Shown here in pieces: positions 1-6,727 of a DNA stretch of 6,924 nt. The notes below the pieces were generated by a model that made no database searches, was not told the origin of the DNA, and was given only the letters and a program-made list of their open reading frames with translations. The stretch lies in assembly GCA_002448715.1 (NCBI GenBank), contig DJZU01000101.1, positions 1-6,924 of the forward strand, read 5' to 3'. The stretch is from Candidatus Neomicrothrix sp. UBA6944. Lineage in GTDB: Bacteria > Actinomycetota > Acidimicrobiia > Acidimicrobiales > Poriferisodalaceae. How positions within the stretch are numbered: the stretch's first letter is position 1; each line of letters begins with the position of its first letter. The translations under genes and the position numbers were made by a program.

Positions 1-337
1 TGACGAAATCACAGAACGGGGTCTGGTGCATCAGGTAGCCGAAGTTGGTGGCCATCTAAAATTGTCTCTTTCTGAACTTCAGAGAGCTCATCCCCAAATC
101 GGTGATGTTCGAGGGAGTGGTTTGTTTATTGGAGTCGACTGGGTAGAACCCGGAACCAACATTCCTGATCCTGAGGGAGCACAGCGAATGGTTGAGAATT
201 TAAAGTCTCGGTTTGTGTTGTTGGGTAAAGCTGGACAATACGGCAATGTTTTAAAGATTCGGCCCCCGTTGGTATTCGAAGATCAGCACGCACAGATTTT
301 CTTGAACGCATTTGAGGACTCTTTAGTTAATGCTTAG
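1..337 (+). CDS. Class III PLP-dependent aminotransferase-fold enzyme, C-terminal part (possible phospholyase)
   Basis: The frame is open from the first complete codon (base 2) to TAG at 335-337, so this is the last roughly 111 residues of a gene that starts upstream. The GTG at 26 is internal, not a start. The tail carries the small-domain signature of class III (fold type I) aminotransferases: IGDVRGSGLFIGVDWV, then LLGKAGQYGNVLKIRPPLVF. The PLP-binding lysine and most of the active site lie outside the window, so activity cannot be judged. The GNVLKIRPPLVF stretch and the preceding VLL resemble, from memory, the ethanolamine-phosphate and 5-phosphohydroxylysine phospholyases, which eliminate phosphate from amino-alcohol phosphates instead of transaminating. 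An ordinary omega-aminotransferase remains possible. The stop overlaps the start of a kinase gene by 8 bases, which fits coupled expression and a phosphorylated substrate. The family call is firm; the phospholyase reading is inference. Confidence 0.88.
   Translation, partial: DEITERGLVHQVAEVGGHLKLSLSELQRAHPQIGDVRGSGLFIGVDWVEPGTNIPDPEGAQRMVENLKSRFVLLGKAGQYGNVLKIRPPLVFEDQHAQIFLNAFEDSLVNA
314..318 (+). promoter_or_regulatory. Putative ribosome binding site (GAGGA) for the kinase
   Basis: GAGGA lies 11 bases before the ATG at 330, inside the end of the aminotransferase gene. It is the only purine-rich match near this start. The next in-frame ATG would remove the first 47 residues, including part of the N-lobe, so it supports initiation at 330. 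Spacing is slightly long. Confidence 0.4.
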
Positions 338-1319
338 CGAACACGATTTCGTTGAGGCTGCGAAAAGTGCGTGCGGTTTTTGGAATCTTGCCCCCACACA
401 AGTTGACGTGTTGTCCCACACGGAAAACGTTGTTTGCCGCATAAAAGTTAGTTCTGACAAACAAGTAGTAATGCGCTTTCACCGCCCTGGCTACAACGAG
501 TTGGCTGAGTTGAATTCGGAAGTGGTGTGGGTCCAGTCGCTCGCCGTTTCAGGATTACCGGTTCCTACTGCGTTACAAACACCTGCTGGGGATTATTACC
601 GTTCGGTTGACATCGGCGCTGCGGATTCGAACGAACAACGAATTGTCGGGGTCGTCGACTGGGTTGAAGGTCAACCATTGGGAGGCGCGTTGAGCAACGC
701 TTCTGACGACGTTGTCGCCCATTACGAGACAATCGGCTCACTCGCCGCGAGGATTCGATGTCACTCACATGCGTGGGAGCCTCCACAAAGTTTTGTGCGG
801 CGGCGCTGGGATATAGACGGGTTACTTGGTGAAGATCCCTTGTGGGGACGTTTTTGGGAGGTCAGCTCATTAACCCCGAACCAAAAGGCAATCTTCGGTG
901 AAGCTCGAAAGGTTTTAAGGGAAGGCTTAGGTGGCCTTTCTGTAGAGCCTGATCGTTTCGGTCTCATTCACTCTGATCTTCATCTAGGGAACATCATGTG
1001 CAGTGGCGACGAGTTAACCATTATCGACTTCGACGACGCCGGCTACGGATGGTTTGCTCACGAAATAGCTGTAGCGCTTCATCCTGGGATAGGTGAGTCC
1101 TGGTTCGCGTCCGCTCGGCAAGCTTTTCTTGACGGCTACTGCTCGGTTTATGAACTGACGTTAGACGAGATTGAATCGGTAGATCTTTTCCTCGCTATTC
1201 GGAGTTTGATGATTGTCGGTTGGTTAGATGCTCGCCCAGAGTTACCTGCATATGACTACTTTCCGATAGTCGTTGAACGCGCAGAACAAGCTGCAAAAAA
1301 CCTGCTTTCACGTTCATGA
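330..1319 (+). CDS. APH-fold small-molecule kinase (aminoglycoside phosphotransferase / homoserine kinase type II-like)
   Basis: This 329-residue protein is an ATP-dependent phosphotransferase of the APH superfamily, of full length for a single-domain member. The N-lobe has VMRFHRPGY at 47-55, where the nucleotide-contacting basic residue appears to be Arg49, and a helix with LNSE at 61-64. The catalytic loop HSDLHLGNIM spans 214-223 (base Asp216, Asn221), and the metal-binding IIDFDDAGYG follows with Asp233. All key positions look intact. It is cytoplasmic, with no signal peptide or membrane segment. The family phosphorylates hydroxyl groups on sugars, amino alcohols, homoserine, choline, hydroxylysine or antibiotics; sequence alone does not give the substrate. 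Its ATG overlaps the end of the aminotransferase-fold gene by 8 bases and its TGA overlaps the next ATG by 4. I infer a metabolic kinase whose product feeds the upstream PLP enzyme rather than a resistance enzyme. Confidence 0.88.
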   Translation: MLSEHDFVEAAKSACGFWNLAPTQVDVLSHTENVVCRIKVSSDKQVVMRFHRPGYNELAELNSEVVWVQSLAVSGLPVPTALQTPAGDYYRSVDIGAADSNEQRIVGVVDWVEGQPLGGALSNASDDVVAHYETIGSLAARIRCHSHAWEPPQSFVRRRWDIDGLLGEDPLWGRFWEVSSLTPNQKAIFGEARKVLREGLGGLSVEPDRFGLIHSDLHLGNIMCSGDELTIIDFDDAGYGWFAHEIAVALHPGIGESWFASARQAFLDGYCSVYELTLDEIESVDLFLAIRSLMIVGWLDARPELPAYDYFPIVVERAEQAAKNLLSRS

Positions 1320-2620
1320 GACATCTACGTTTGTTGATGGATGCAGCTGCCGTTATCGCTCTAACTGCATGTGCTAGTGCAAACCCGGTTAACTCTGCTC
1401 CTAGTTCTCAAACTGTTGTCAGCACTACTGCAGCTGCACAACATACAGAGGCGCCAACAGTGACCTCAATTGCCAGCGCATCGATCCAGACCACGTCGAC
1501 CACTAGTGCGGTCACAACCACGAGCGAGGCCACTAGATCAGCATCTGGACGGATTGAGGTAACTCCAAAAAGCTTCGACCAAGTGTCACAAACAATTAAA
1601 AACTTTGTTGATCGAAATCAATTAAATGGCGCTGGCTTTGTAGTTGTTGATCGCGATCGCGGAGTTATTTATCACAACCACTGGGGAGAGTTTTCACCTG
1701 ATCGCATTTCCTTGATTGCGTCAACGAGCAAAGTGATCAGTGCTGGGGTTCTTGTTCACCTTCACGACCAAGGGATACTGGACCTTGAAGCACCTATTGG
1801 TCAGGTCATCGATTACGCGGGTCGACTCGGCGGTATCACTCCAGTGCAATTGCTGTCTGGAAGTTCAGGTATTCCGGGACTGCAACCCGAAGATCCTCTC
1901 TACATTTGTATGTTCCTACCAAGTAGTTCGCTACAAAGATGCGCTGCTGAAGCTTTATCCATCGCGGCCTCTGACCCCCGGACTGTTGCGCCCGATACAG
2001 AGTTTCGTTACGGAGGTGTCCAACTTCAGGTAGCGGGCGCTGTGGCCGAAGTTGCCTCTGGGAAACAATGGGCCGATTTAGTCGATGAAATTTATGTTCA
2101 GCCCTGTGAGATGAGATCGTTGGGCTACTCAAATCCTTGGATCCCGCTTCAAGCAGTGAGCGGCGAATATCCCAACTGGTCGGGTGACCTATCGCTGCTA
2201 CCTCCGACCGATAACCCCCATATAGGGGGCGGTGGCTATATCACGACTGGCGATTACGGGAAGCTTCTATCGATGCATCTAAATAACGGCATGTGCGGCG
2301 GCTACGAGGTGTTGTCACGCGCGGGTATCGAGTTGATGCAACAGAACCGATCAGGTGAGGTCTACGGGTCGCCTATCGGTTACGGCTTGGGGTGGTGGAC
2401 TCAAAGCCCCAATCGGTACGGAGAGTCAGCCAACCAAGAAACGCAGTCAACAGTCCGACTGACAGATCCTGGTTTGTATGGTTCCACTGCTTGGCTCCAA
2501 CCTGACGACGGCTTCGGTGCGTACCTGGTGGTTGAAAGCACAACATCAGTTGGGCAGCGCCTCGCGAAAATGCTCTATCCAATAGTTGAGTCTGCTGTAC
2601 AGGCCCTCCGTTCGGGCTAG
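1316..2620 (+). CDS. Predicted lipoprotein, beta-lactamase/penicillin-binding-like serine hydrolase (SxxK family)
   Basis: This 434-residue protein begins with basic residues (Arg2, Arg5), a short hydrophobic stretch and a lipobox LTAC at 16-19, predicting lipid attachment at Cys19 and display outside the membrane. Asp9 at the edge of the hydrophobic stretch is unusual. Residues 20-78 are a Ser/Thr/Ala-rich, low-complexity tether. The catalytic domain follows: SxxK as STSK at 136-139 (nucleophile Ser136, base Lys139) and a tyrosine motif RYGG with Tyr232. In place of the usual K/H-T-G there is YGSTAW at 388-393. Cysteines at 198, 209, 264 and 327 could form two disulphides in an exported protein. 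Relatives include class C beta-lactamases, D-aminopeptidases, DD-peptidases and esterases; the substrate is unknown. ATG at 1316 shares ATGA with the kinase stop; no Shine-Dalgarno is visible, so coupled re-initiation is likely. Confidence 0.88.
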   Translation: MRHLRLLMDAAAVIALTACASANPVNSAPSSQTVVSTTAAAQHTEAPTVTSIASASIQTTSTTSAVTTTSEATRSASGRIEVTPKSFDQVSQTIKNFVDRNQLNGAGFVVVDRDRGVIYHNHWGEFSPDRISLIASTSKVISAGVLVHLHDQGILDLEAPIGQVIDYAGRLGGITPVQLLSGSSGIPGLQPEDPLYICMFLPSSSLQRCAAEALSIAASDPRTVAPDTEFRYGGVQLQVAGAVAEVASGKQWADLVDEIYVQPCEMRSLGYSNPWIPLQAVSGEYPNWSGDLSLLPPTDNPHIGGGGYITTGDYGKLLSMHLNNGMCGGYEVLSRAGIELMQQNRSGEVYGSPIGYGLGWWTQSPNRYGESANQETQSTVRLTDPGLYGSTAWLQPDDGFGAYLVVESTTSVGQRLAKMLYPIVESAVQALRSG

Positions 2621-2627
2621 CAGTTCA

Positions 2628-4943
2628 TTATTGGGTACTGAATCCTGCTTTGACTAAGCCTTCTCGTTCGGCTGCTTCAACCGCTAACCCAGGTTCAGTC
2701 AAACGGGTCAGGGTGACTCCATCAATAGTTGCGCTACATCGGAAGTCATGCGGGTAGGGCCCTACTGGGGATCCAGTATCGATGCCGACATCAAAGGTCT
2801 CGCCACTCATGGAGAAACCAACTGGCACAGTTCGTTCGAGACGTTCATGTGCAACTGCTGTTTCGTCGACAACCAGCACAAGGTCTCCACCTTTGCCGAA
2901 ACCACCGTCGTAGTCGAACACTGCTTCAATCAGGTGATTCCCTGCTTTGAGGGTGTTACCGGCCAGCGTCGTAATCTCATGCCCGTAACAGTTGTAGGTA
3001 AAACTTGGTACGCCATCATTGAGCCACATTGACCATCCAGACATGTTGCCGCCCTGGCACGCAATAACACCGACGTCTGCATCTGTGGTCGTCACTTGAG
3101 CAGCAATTTTCCAGGAACAATTCTTGAGGCGAACCACAATACTTTCAGGCATTCTCACGTGGGCTGTGGTGTATGTCATGGTTCGTAGACCTCCAAGTGC
3201 ATGAGGCACGCCCAGGTCCCCTCCCCTACGAGAACCGGCATCTCTCAGCGGATACACCCCGAACTGTTGAGCTTCAGAATCAAAGAGTTCTAGTAACTGT
3301 TCCAACAGTTCGGGATTCTCATTAGCCAGATCGGTTGCTTGCGAGAAGTCATTTTCGATGTCGTACAACTCCCACTGCTCTTGCGGTCCGTCGAATTCGT
3401 AGCCCTGCATCCGTATCCAAGGAACTCGACCATGAAAGCAAGAGGCGATCCATCCATCGTTATAGATTGCTCGGTTGCCAAGAATTTCAAAATATTGAGT
3501 CTTGCGCTGGCTAGGTCCGTCCTGGGCATAGGAATAGCCCATAGGAACACCGTGGACAGGCATTTGGGTAATCCCATTGACACTCTCTGGCATGGTGACG
3601 CCAGCTGCTTCGAGGATCGTCGGAGCGATATCTACGACGTGGTGGAACTGAGAACGCAGCGCACCCTTGTCAGTGATCTTGTTTGGCCATTCAATCGCAA
3701 GCCCATTTCGTGTGCCACCGAAGTGCGAGGCAACTTGCTTCATCCACTGAAATGGCGAATCGAGCGCCCAGGCCCATCCGACATTGAAATGGTTCTCACA
3801 CTTTGAGGTCCCAAAGTCATCAATGTGTTCAAGGAGCCATTCTGGGTCCTCATGTACCCCATTCTGGAAAGACGGAGCGCTCCACGCACCATGGATGGTT
3901 CCCTCAGCAGATGCTCCATTGTCACCTGACAAATAGATGATCAGCGTGTCACGTTCTTGTTGCCTGGCTGCGTCGATGACACGACTGATGTGATGATCGG
4001 TATGAGCAAGAAAACCCGCAAAACACTCCATCAGTCGCGTGGCCACAGGTCGATACCGCTCTGGGTATTCACTCCACGCTGGAATTTCTTCTGGTCTCGT
4101 CGTCAACGCTGTGTTTTCTGGGATAACACCAAGACGGAGTTGTTCTGCGTAAATCTCTTCTCTGAGGACGTCCCAGCCAGCGTCAAATATGCCCTGATAT
4201 TTGTTGATCCATTCGGCTGGTGCATGGTGTGGCGCGTGCACGGCAGGGGTTGAGAAGTAACAGAACCATGGGCGGTTAGGTGCCGAGACTCGGTGTTGTT
4301 CCATCCATTTAATTGCTTGATCAGCTAAGTCTTCTGTCAGGTGGTAATCGGGGCGGTTGACATGCGGTGAAATCGGGGTGGTCTGGTCATAGGCTGCCGG
4401 TTCCCAATGGGAGGCTTCGGCACCGATAATTCCGTAAAAGCGGTCGAAACCAATACCAGTTGGCCAACGCTCGAAAGGACCTGCAGGGCCCTGCTCCCAC
4501 GAGGGTGTTAGGTGCCACTTGCCAAAGCAGGACGTCCCATAGCCCGACATTTGAAGTATTTGAGCCACCGTCGCAGCTTCAGCTGGAATTTGTGAATCGT
4601 AGCCAGGGAAAGAGTTAGCGATTTCGGTAATGCCTCCCATGTGGACGCTGTGGTGCTGCCTTCCTGTTAGTAACGCTGCCCGAGTCGGAGAACATAAGGC
4701 GGTGGTGTGGAACTGGTTATACAGAAGGCCGTTATCGGCAACGCTTTGGAAACCGGCCGCTTCAACGGGGCCACCAAACGTAGAAAAGGAGCCAAATCCA
4801 ACGTCATCCAACATAACTAAAAGTATGTTCGGTGCATTATCAGGCGGAGCGGAAGCTTCGAGGCGACGAGCTTTTGCATCTGTGATTAATCGTTCGACTT
4901 GCCCCGTAAATGGTTCCGTTGGCCTTGGCAGTTTTGTTGTCAT
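2628..4943 (-). CDS. Large formylglycine-dependent arylsulfatase (type I sulfatase) with C-terminal beta-rich domain
   Basis: This 771-residue protein should hydrolyse sulfate esters to an alcohol or phenol plus sulfate. The alkaline-phosphatase-fold catalytic domain spans about 38-560. It shows metal-binding LDDVG (Asp46, Asp47), the CxPxR modification motif CSPTRAALLTGR with Cys84 and Arg88, GKWHLTP (Lys142, His144), HAPHH (His236) and SGDNGAS (Asp341, Asn342). Cys84 must be oxidised to formylglycine by an enzyme not in this window. Residues about 590-750 form a separate beta-rich domain that I cannot name; it has the look of a lectin-like sandwich. From memory the length and layout match the roughly 790-residue AtsA/AtsD-type sulfatases of mycobacteria, while shorter family members stop near 540. 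No signal peptide is visible, so it is probably cytoplasmic. Its ATG shares ATGA (4940-4943) with the upstream alkylsulfatase-like gene, and no Shine-Dalgarno is evident, implying coupling. The natural substrate is unknown. Confidence 0.95.
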   Translation of the reverse strand: MTTKLPRPTEPFTGQVERLITDAKARRLEASAPPDNAPNILLVMLDDVGFGSFSTFGGPVEAAGFQSVADNGLLYNQFHTTALCSPTRAALLTGRQHHSVHMGGITEIANSFPGYDSQIPAEAATVAQILQMSGYGTSCFGKWHLTPSWEQGPAGPFERWPTGIGFDRFYGIIGAEASHWEPAAYDQTTPISPHVNRPDYHLTEDLADQAIKWMEQHRVSAPNRPWFCYFSTPAVHAPHHAPAEWINKYQGIFDAGWDVLREEIYAEQLRLGVIPENTALTTRPEEIPAWSEYPERYRPVATRLMECFAGFLAHTDHHISRVIDAARQQERDTLIIYLSGDNGASAEGTIHGAWSAPSFQNGVHEDPEWLLEHIDDFGTSKCENHFNVGWAWALDSPFQWMKQVASHFGGTRNGLAIEWPNKITDKGALRSQFHHVVDIAPTILEAAGVTMPESVNGITQMPVHGVPMGYSYAQDGPSQRKTQYFEILGNRAIYNDGWIASCFHGRVPWIRMQGYEFDGPQEQWELYDIENDFSQATDLANENPELLEQLLELFDSEAQQFGVYPLRDAGSRRGGDLGVPHALGGLRTMTYTTAHVRMPESIVVRLKNCSWKIAAQVTTTDADVGVIACQGGNMSGWSMWLNDGVPSFTYNCYGHEITTLAGNTLKAGNHLIEAVFDYDGGFGKGGDLVLVVDETAVAHERLERTVPVGFSMSGETFDVGIDTGSPVGPYPHDFRCSATIDGVTLTRLTEPGLAVEAAEREGLVKAGFSTQ

Positions 4944-6643
4944 CGGAATGCTGGGTGGTCTATTGCTTTCAATGCTTCGATTGCGGTGATCTTGTCCCCT
5001 TCTAGCGAAACATCACCATTGTTCAGAGCTGACTGTAGATCTAATGCTCCGGTGAGCATTTGATCCCAAATAGCTCTCGTTGCAATCAAGATGGTGTCGC
5101 CGCCTTCGCCGTCAGTAGGGCAAGCGATGTGGTTGCGGAAATGAAGACCTGTTCGTTCCCCATCAAGTTCGACTGTTAAGTGGATGTCAATTCCCGTGAG
5201 GGTTGCGGGATCAATCAATACTCTGAGCACTGATACAGCGGTTTCCACAGACCACCCTTCAATTTGCCGTCGACTAAATCGATGGTTGTTAAGTCTTGAG
5301 CCATCAATGCGCCCTTCCAGCGTAAGCGCCCGAGTTAAGCACCAGTTGCGAAGATTGGATGAGGTGGTACGTTGGCCAACTTTTCTAAGAGCATCCGCGA
5401 GCAGGGTGCGATCATCTTCACTTGCCTGAGGATGGTTGGTGAGACGGCCGGCGAGCGAGATCGCCCAACGAAGATCGTTCTCAGAGCCCTCCAAAGCTTC
5501 CGCGCAAAGCCTTCGTACCTGTTCAATCCCTCCCATAGCTGAGATCATTCGTTCAGCTTCTTCTTCGGTGTCGAGTGGGAACACTCCGACTGGATCCCCA
5601 TCGAAAAAGCCGAACAAACCGGATCGAATTTGCCGCACGTGATGTTCTGCTAATCCGTAGTGCTGTTTGGTTAACCAATCTTCGTCGTACATGGGTGGAA
5701 GTTGGATGCGGTACGCCAGTTCGGGTCCGGTAGCTCCCTTATTCGTCCATCGAACTGTTTGATCCCACAAAAACTGGATTGAATCTCTGTAAGCCGTGAC
5801 TCTTCGATATATATCTTGCGCTCCTTGCATCGGAGGGCCGTGGGTTGCAATCAGATAATTAGCTTTAAGAGATCGAAGATGATCGATTCCCTGAACCAAT
5901 AACTCCGGATTTCGGTACTCTTCGCCGCGAATTGCGAAAATGTTGAAAAGGGCTGGCCAGACCAAATTGTGTACAGCGACACTAAGTTCAGGAAACCAGA
6001 GCGTGACAGAGTCATCAGCGTCTGATGGTGCGTGTGTTACTTGCATTTCTAGACCAGCGACCGTGACCGAACTATCTCCGGGAAAATGTTGCGTTGCCGT
6101 GACATGACCGGGGGTTGATGGTGCGTGGTGTGCCATCCGGTAGGCAAGACCTAATCCGACATTGACCACCCCATCGGGCCCATCGTCCGGCAAGTAGATA
6201 CCAAATTGCTCAATAAGTCCCCGTGTGTAAGCGGGCGCGATTTCTGTTGCTGATCGTTCAAGATTGTGTTCAATGCGTTCGTGACCCCATATTGCTTTCA
6301 CAGGCTCGGTTTCTGTGATCGCAGTCGTTCCGTTTACGTAGTGAAAATGTGTGTAGACGACGGCAACTATTGGTTCCTGGCAAACAGTCCGTAATTGTTG
6401 CAGCGCACTCTGCATCTCTTCGACAGATTCCCCTGTGTCGATCGCAATAACACCTTCTGGGCCACGAATGAACGTTTGATTCGACAGGCCATTACCCACG
6501 AGACACCACACGCCATCGGTAACTTCATACATTTTTGGAAGGAGACGGCTGGAGTGTTCATGCAGAGATCGGTGAGCGGTCCGACCTTGCGCATCGGAAA
6601 CAACTTCAGAACTGTCTACGGCGAAAGTTCGCGAGTGCCCCAT
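4940..6643 (-). CDS. Alkylsulfatase-like metallo-beta-lactamase-fold protein (SdsA1/type III sulfatase family) with altered metal motif
   Basis: This 567-residue protein has the three-part plan of type III alkylsulfatases. A metallo-beta-lactamase domain spans about 35-275 (opening VTDGVWCLVGNGLSNQTFI, then AIDTGES). An all-helical dimerisation domain covers about 285-430 (QTVRWTNKG, LPPMY, GLFGFFDGDPVG). An SCP2-like lipid-binding C-terminal domain covers about 455-565. The family hydrolyses alkyl sulfates such as dodecyl sulfate with two zinc ions. Here HxHxDH reads HFHYVN (99-104): His99 and His101 are kept, but Asp and His are Val103 and Asn104. By eye-alignment later ligands correspond to Asp208, His225 (usually acidic) and His268. 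Activity is therefore uncertain; it could be a subfamily with a different metal site. No signal peptide is seen. The ATG at 6643 keeps the conserved N-terminal segment that a start at Met38 would lose. It overlaps the arylsulfatase gene by ATGA. Confidence 0.88.
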   Translation of the reverse strand: MGHSRTFAVDSSEVVSDAQGRTAHRSLHEHSSRLLPKMYEVTDGVWCLVGNGLSNQTFIRGPEGVIAIDTGESVEEMQSALQQLRTVCQEPIVAVVYTHFHYVNGTTAITETEPVKAIWGHERIEHNLERSATEIAPAYTRGLIEQFGIYLPDDGPDGVVNVGLGLAYRMAHHAPSTPGHVTATQHFPGDSSVTVAGLEMQVTHAPSDADDSVTLWFPELSVAVHNLVWPALFNIFAIRGEEYRNPELLVQGIDHLRSLKANYLIATHGPPMQGAQDIYRRVTAYRDSIQFLWDQTVRWTNKGATGPELAYRIQLPPMYDEDWLTKQHYGLAEHHVRQIRSGLFGFFDGDPVGVFPLDTEEEAERMISAMGGIEQVRRLCAEALEGSENDLRWAISLAGRLTNHPQASEDDRTLLADALRKVGQRTTSSNLRNWCLTRALTLEGRIDGSRLNNHRFSRRQIEGWSVETAVSVLRVLIDPATLTGIDIHLTVELDGERTGLHFRNHIACPTDGEGGDTILIATRAIWDQMLTGALDLQSALNNGDVSLEGDKITAIEALKAIDHPAFR

Positions 6644-6706
6644 TTCGGGAGCCTACGTCGCTGAACTGCTCAATTCCGATTTTGGCAATTCAAAACAAGG
6701 TCTTAA

Positions 6707-6727
6707 TTCAGCCTCTTTGAGGTTGAA
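6707..6727. other. Imperfect inverted repeat at the end of the amidohydrolase remnant
   Basis: Nine-base arms TTCAGCCTC and GAGGTTGAA flank a TTT loop. As plus-strand RNA all nine pairs form, counting one G-U; as minus-strand RNA there is one A-C mismatch. It spans the amidohydrolase stop codon. Neither side has a T-run, so it is not a standard intrinsic terminator. It could slow or partly end transcription into the alkylsulfatase-like gene, or be chance. Confidence 0.2.

Noticed and set aside
26..337. GTG at 26 as a gene start giving a 103-residue protein
   Set aside because: The frame is open to the left edge and the preceding codons continue the aminotransferase small domain, so the gene starts outside the window.
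330..1319. Aminoglycoside resistance gene
   Set aside because: The fold is shared, but the coupling to a PLP enzyme and the homoserine-kinase-like N-lobe favour a metabolic kinase; no resistance context is present.
1653..1660. GCGATCGC palindrome, identical to the cyanobacterial HIP1 element
   Set aside because: I noticed no other copy, and it falls in coding sequence for Asp-Arg-Asp-Arg-Gly; no sign of the high density seen in cyanobacteria.
2603..2617. GCCC/GGGC hairpin at the end of the serine hydrolase gene as a terminator
   Set aside because: The stem is only four pairs with a seven-base loop and no T-run follows.
3339..3806. 155-codon open frame on the plus strand inside the arylsulfatase gene
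   Set aside because: It lies antisense to well-conserved sulfatase coding sequence, and its translation shows no recognisable domain or composition of a real protein.
4630..4989. 119-codon plus-strand open frame across the sulfatase/alkylsulfatase junction
   Set aside because: It is antisense to the formylglycine motif region and the ATGA junction; the minus-strand genes explain the sequence fully.
6644..6707. Promoter for the alkylsulfatase-like gene
   Set aside because: On the minus strand TTGTTT and AATTGA are 17 bases apart, but the second is a poor -10 match; nothing stands out in the 64-base gap, nor is there a good Shine-Dalgarno before the ATG at 6643.
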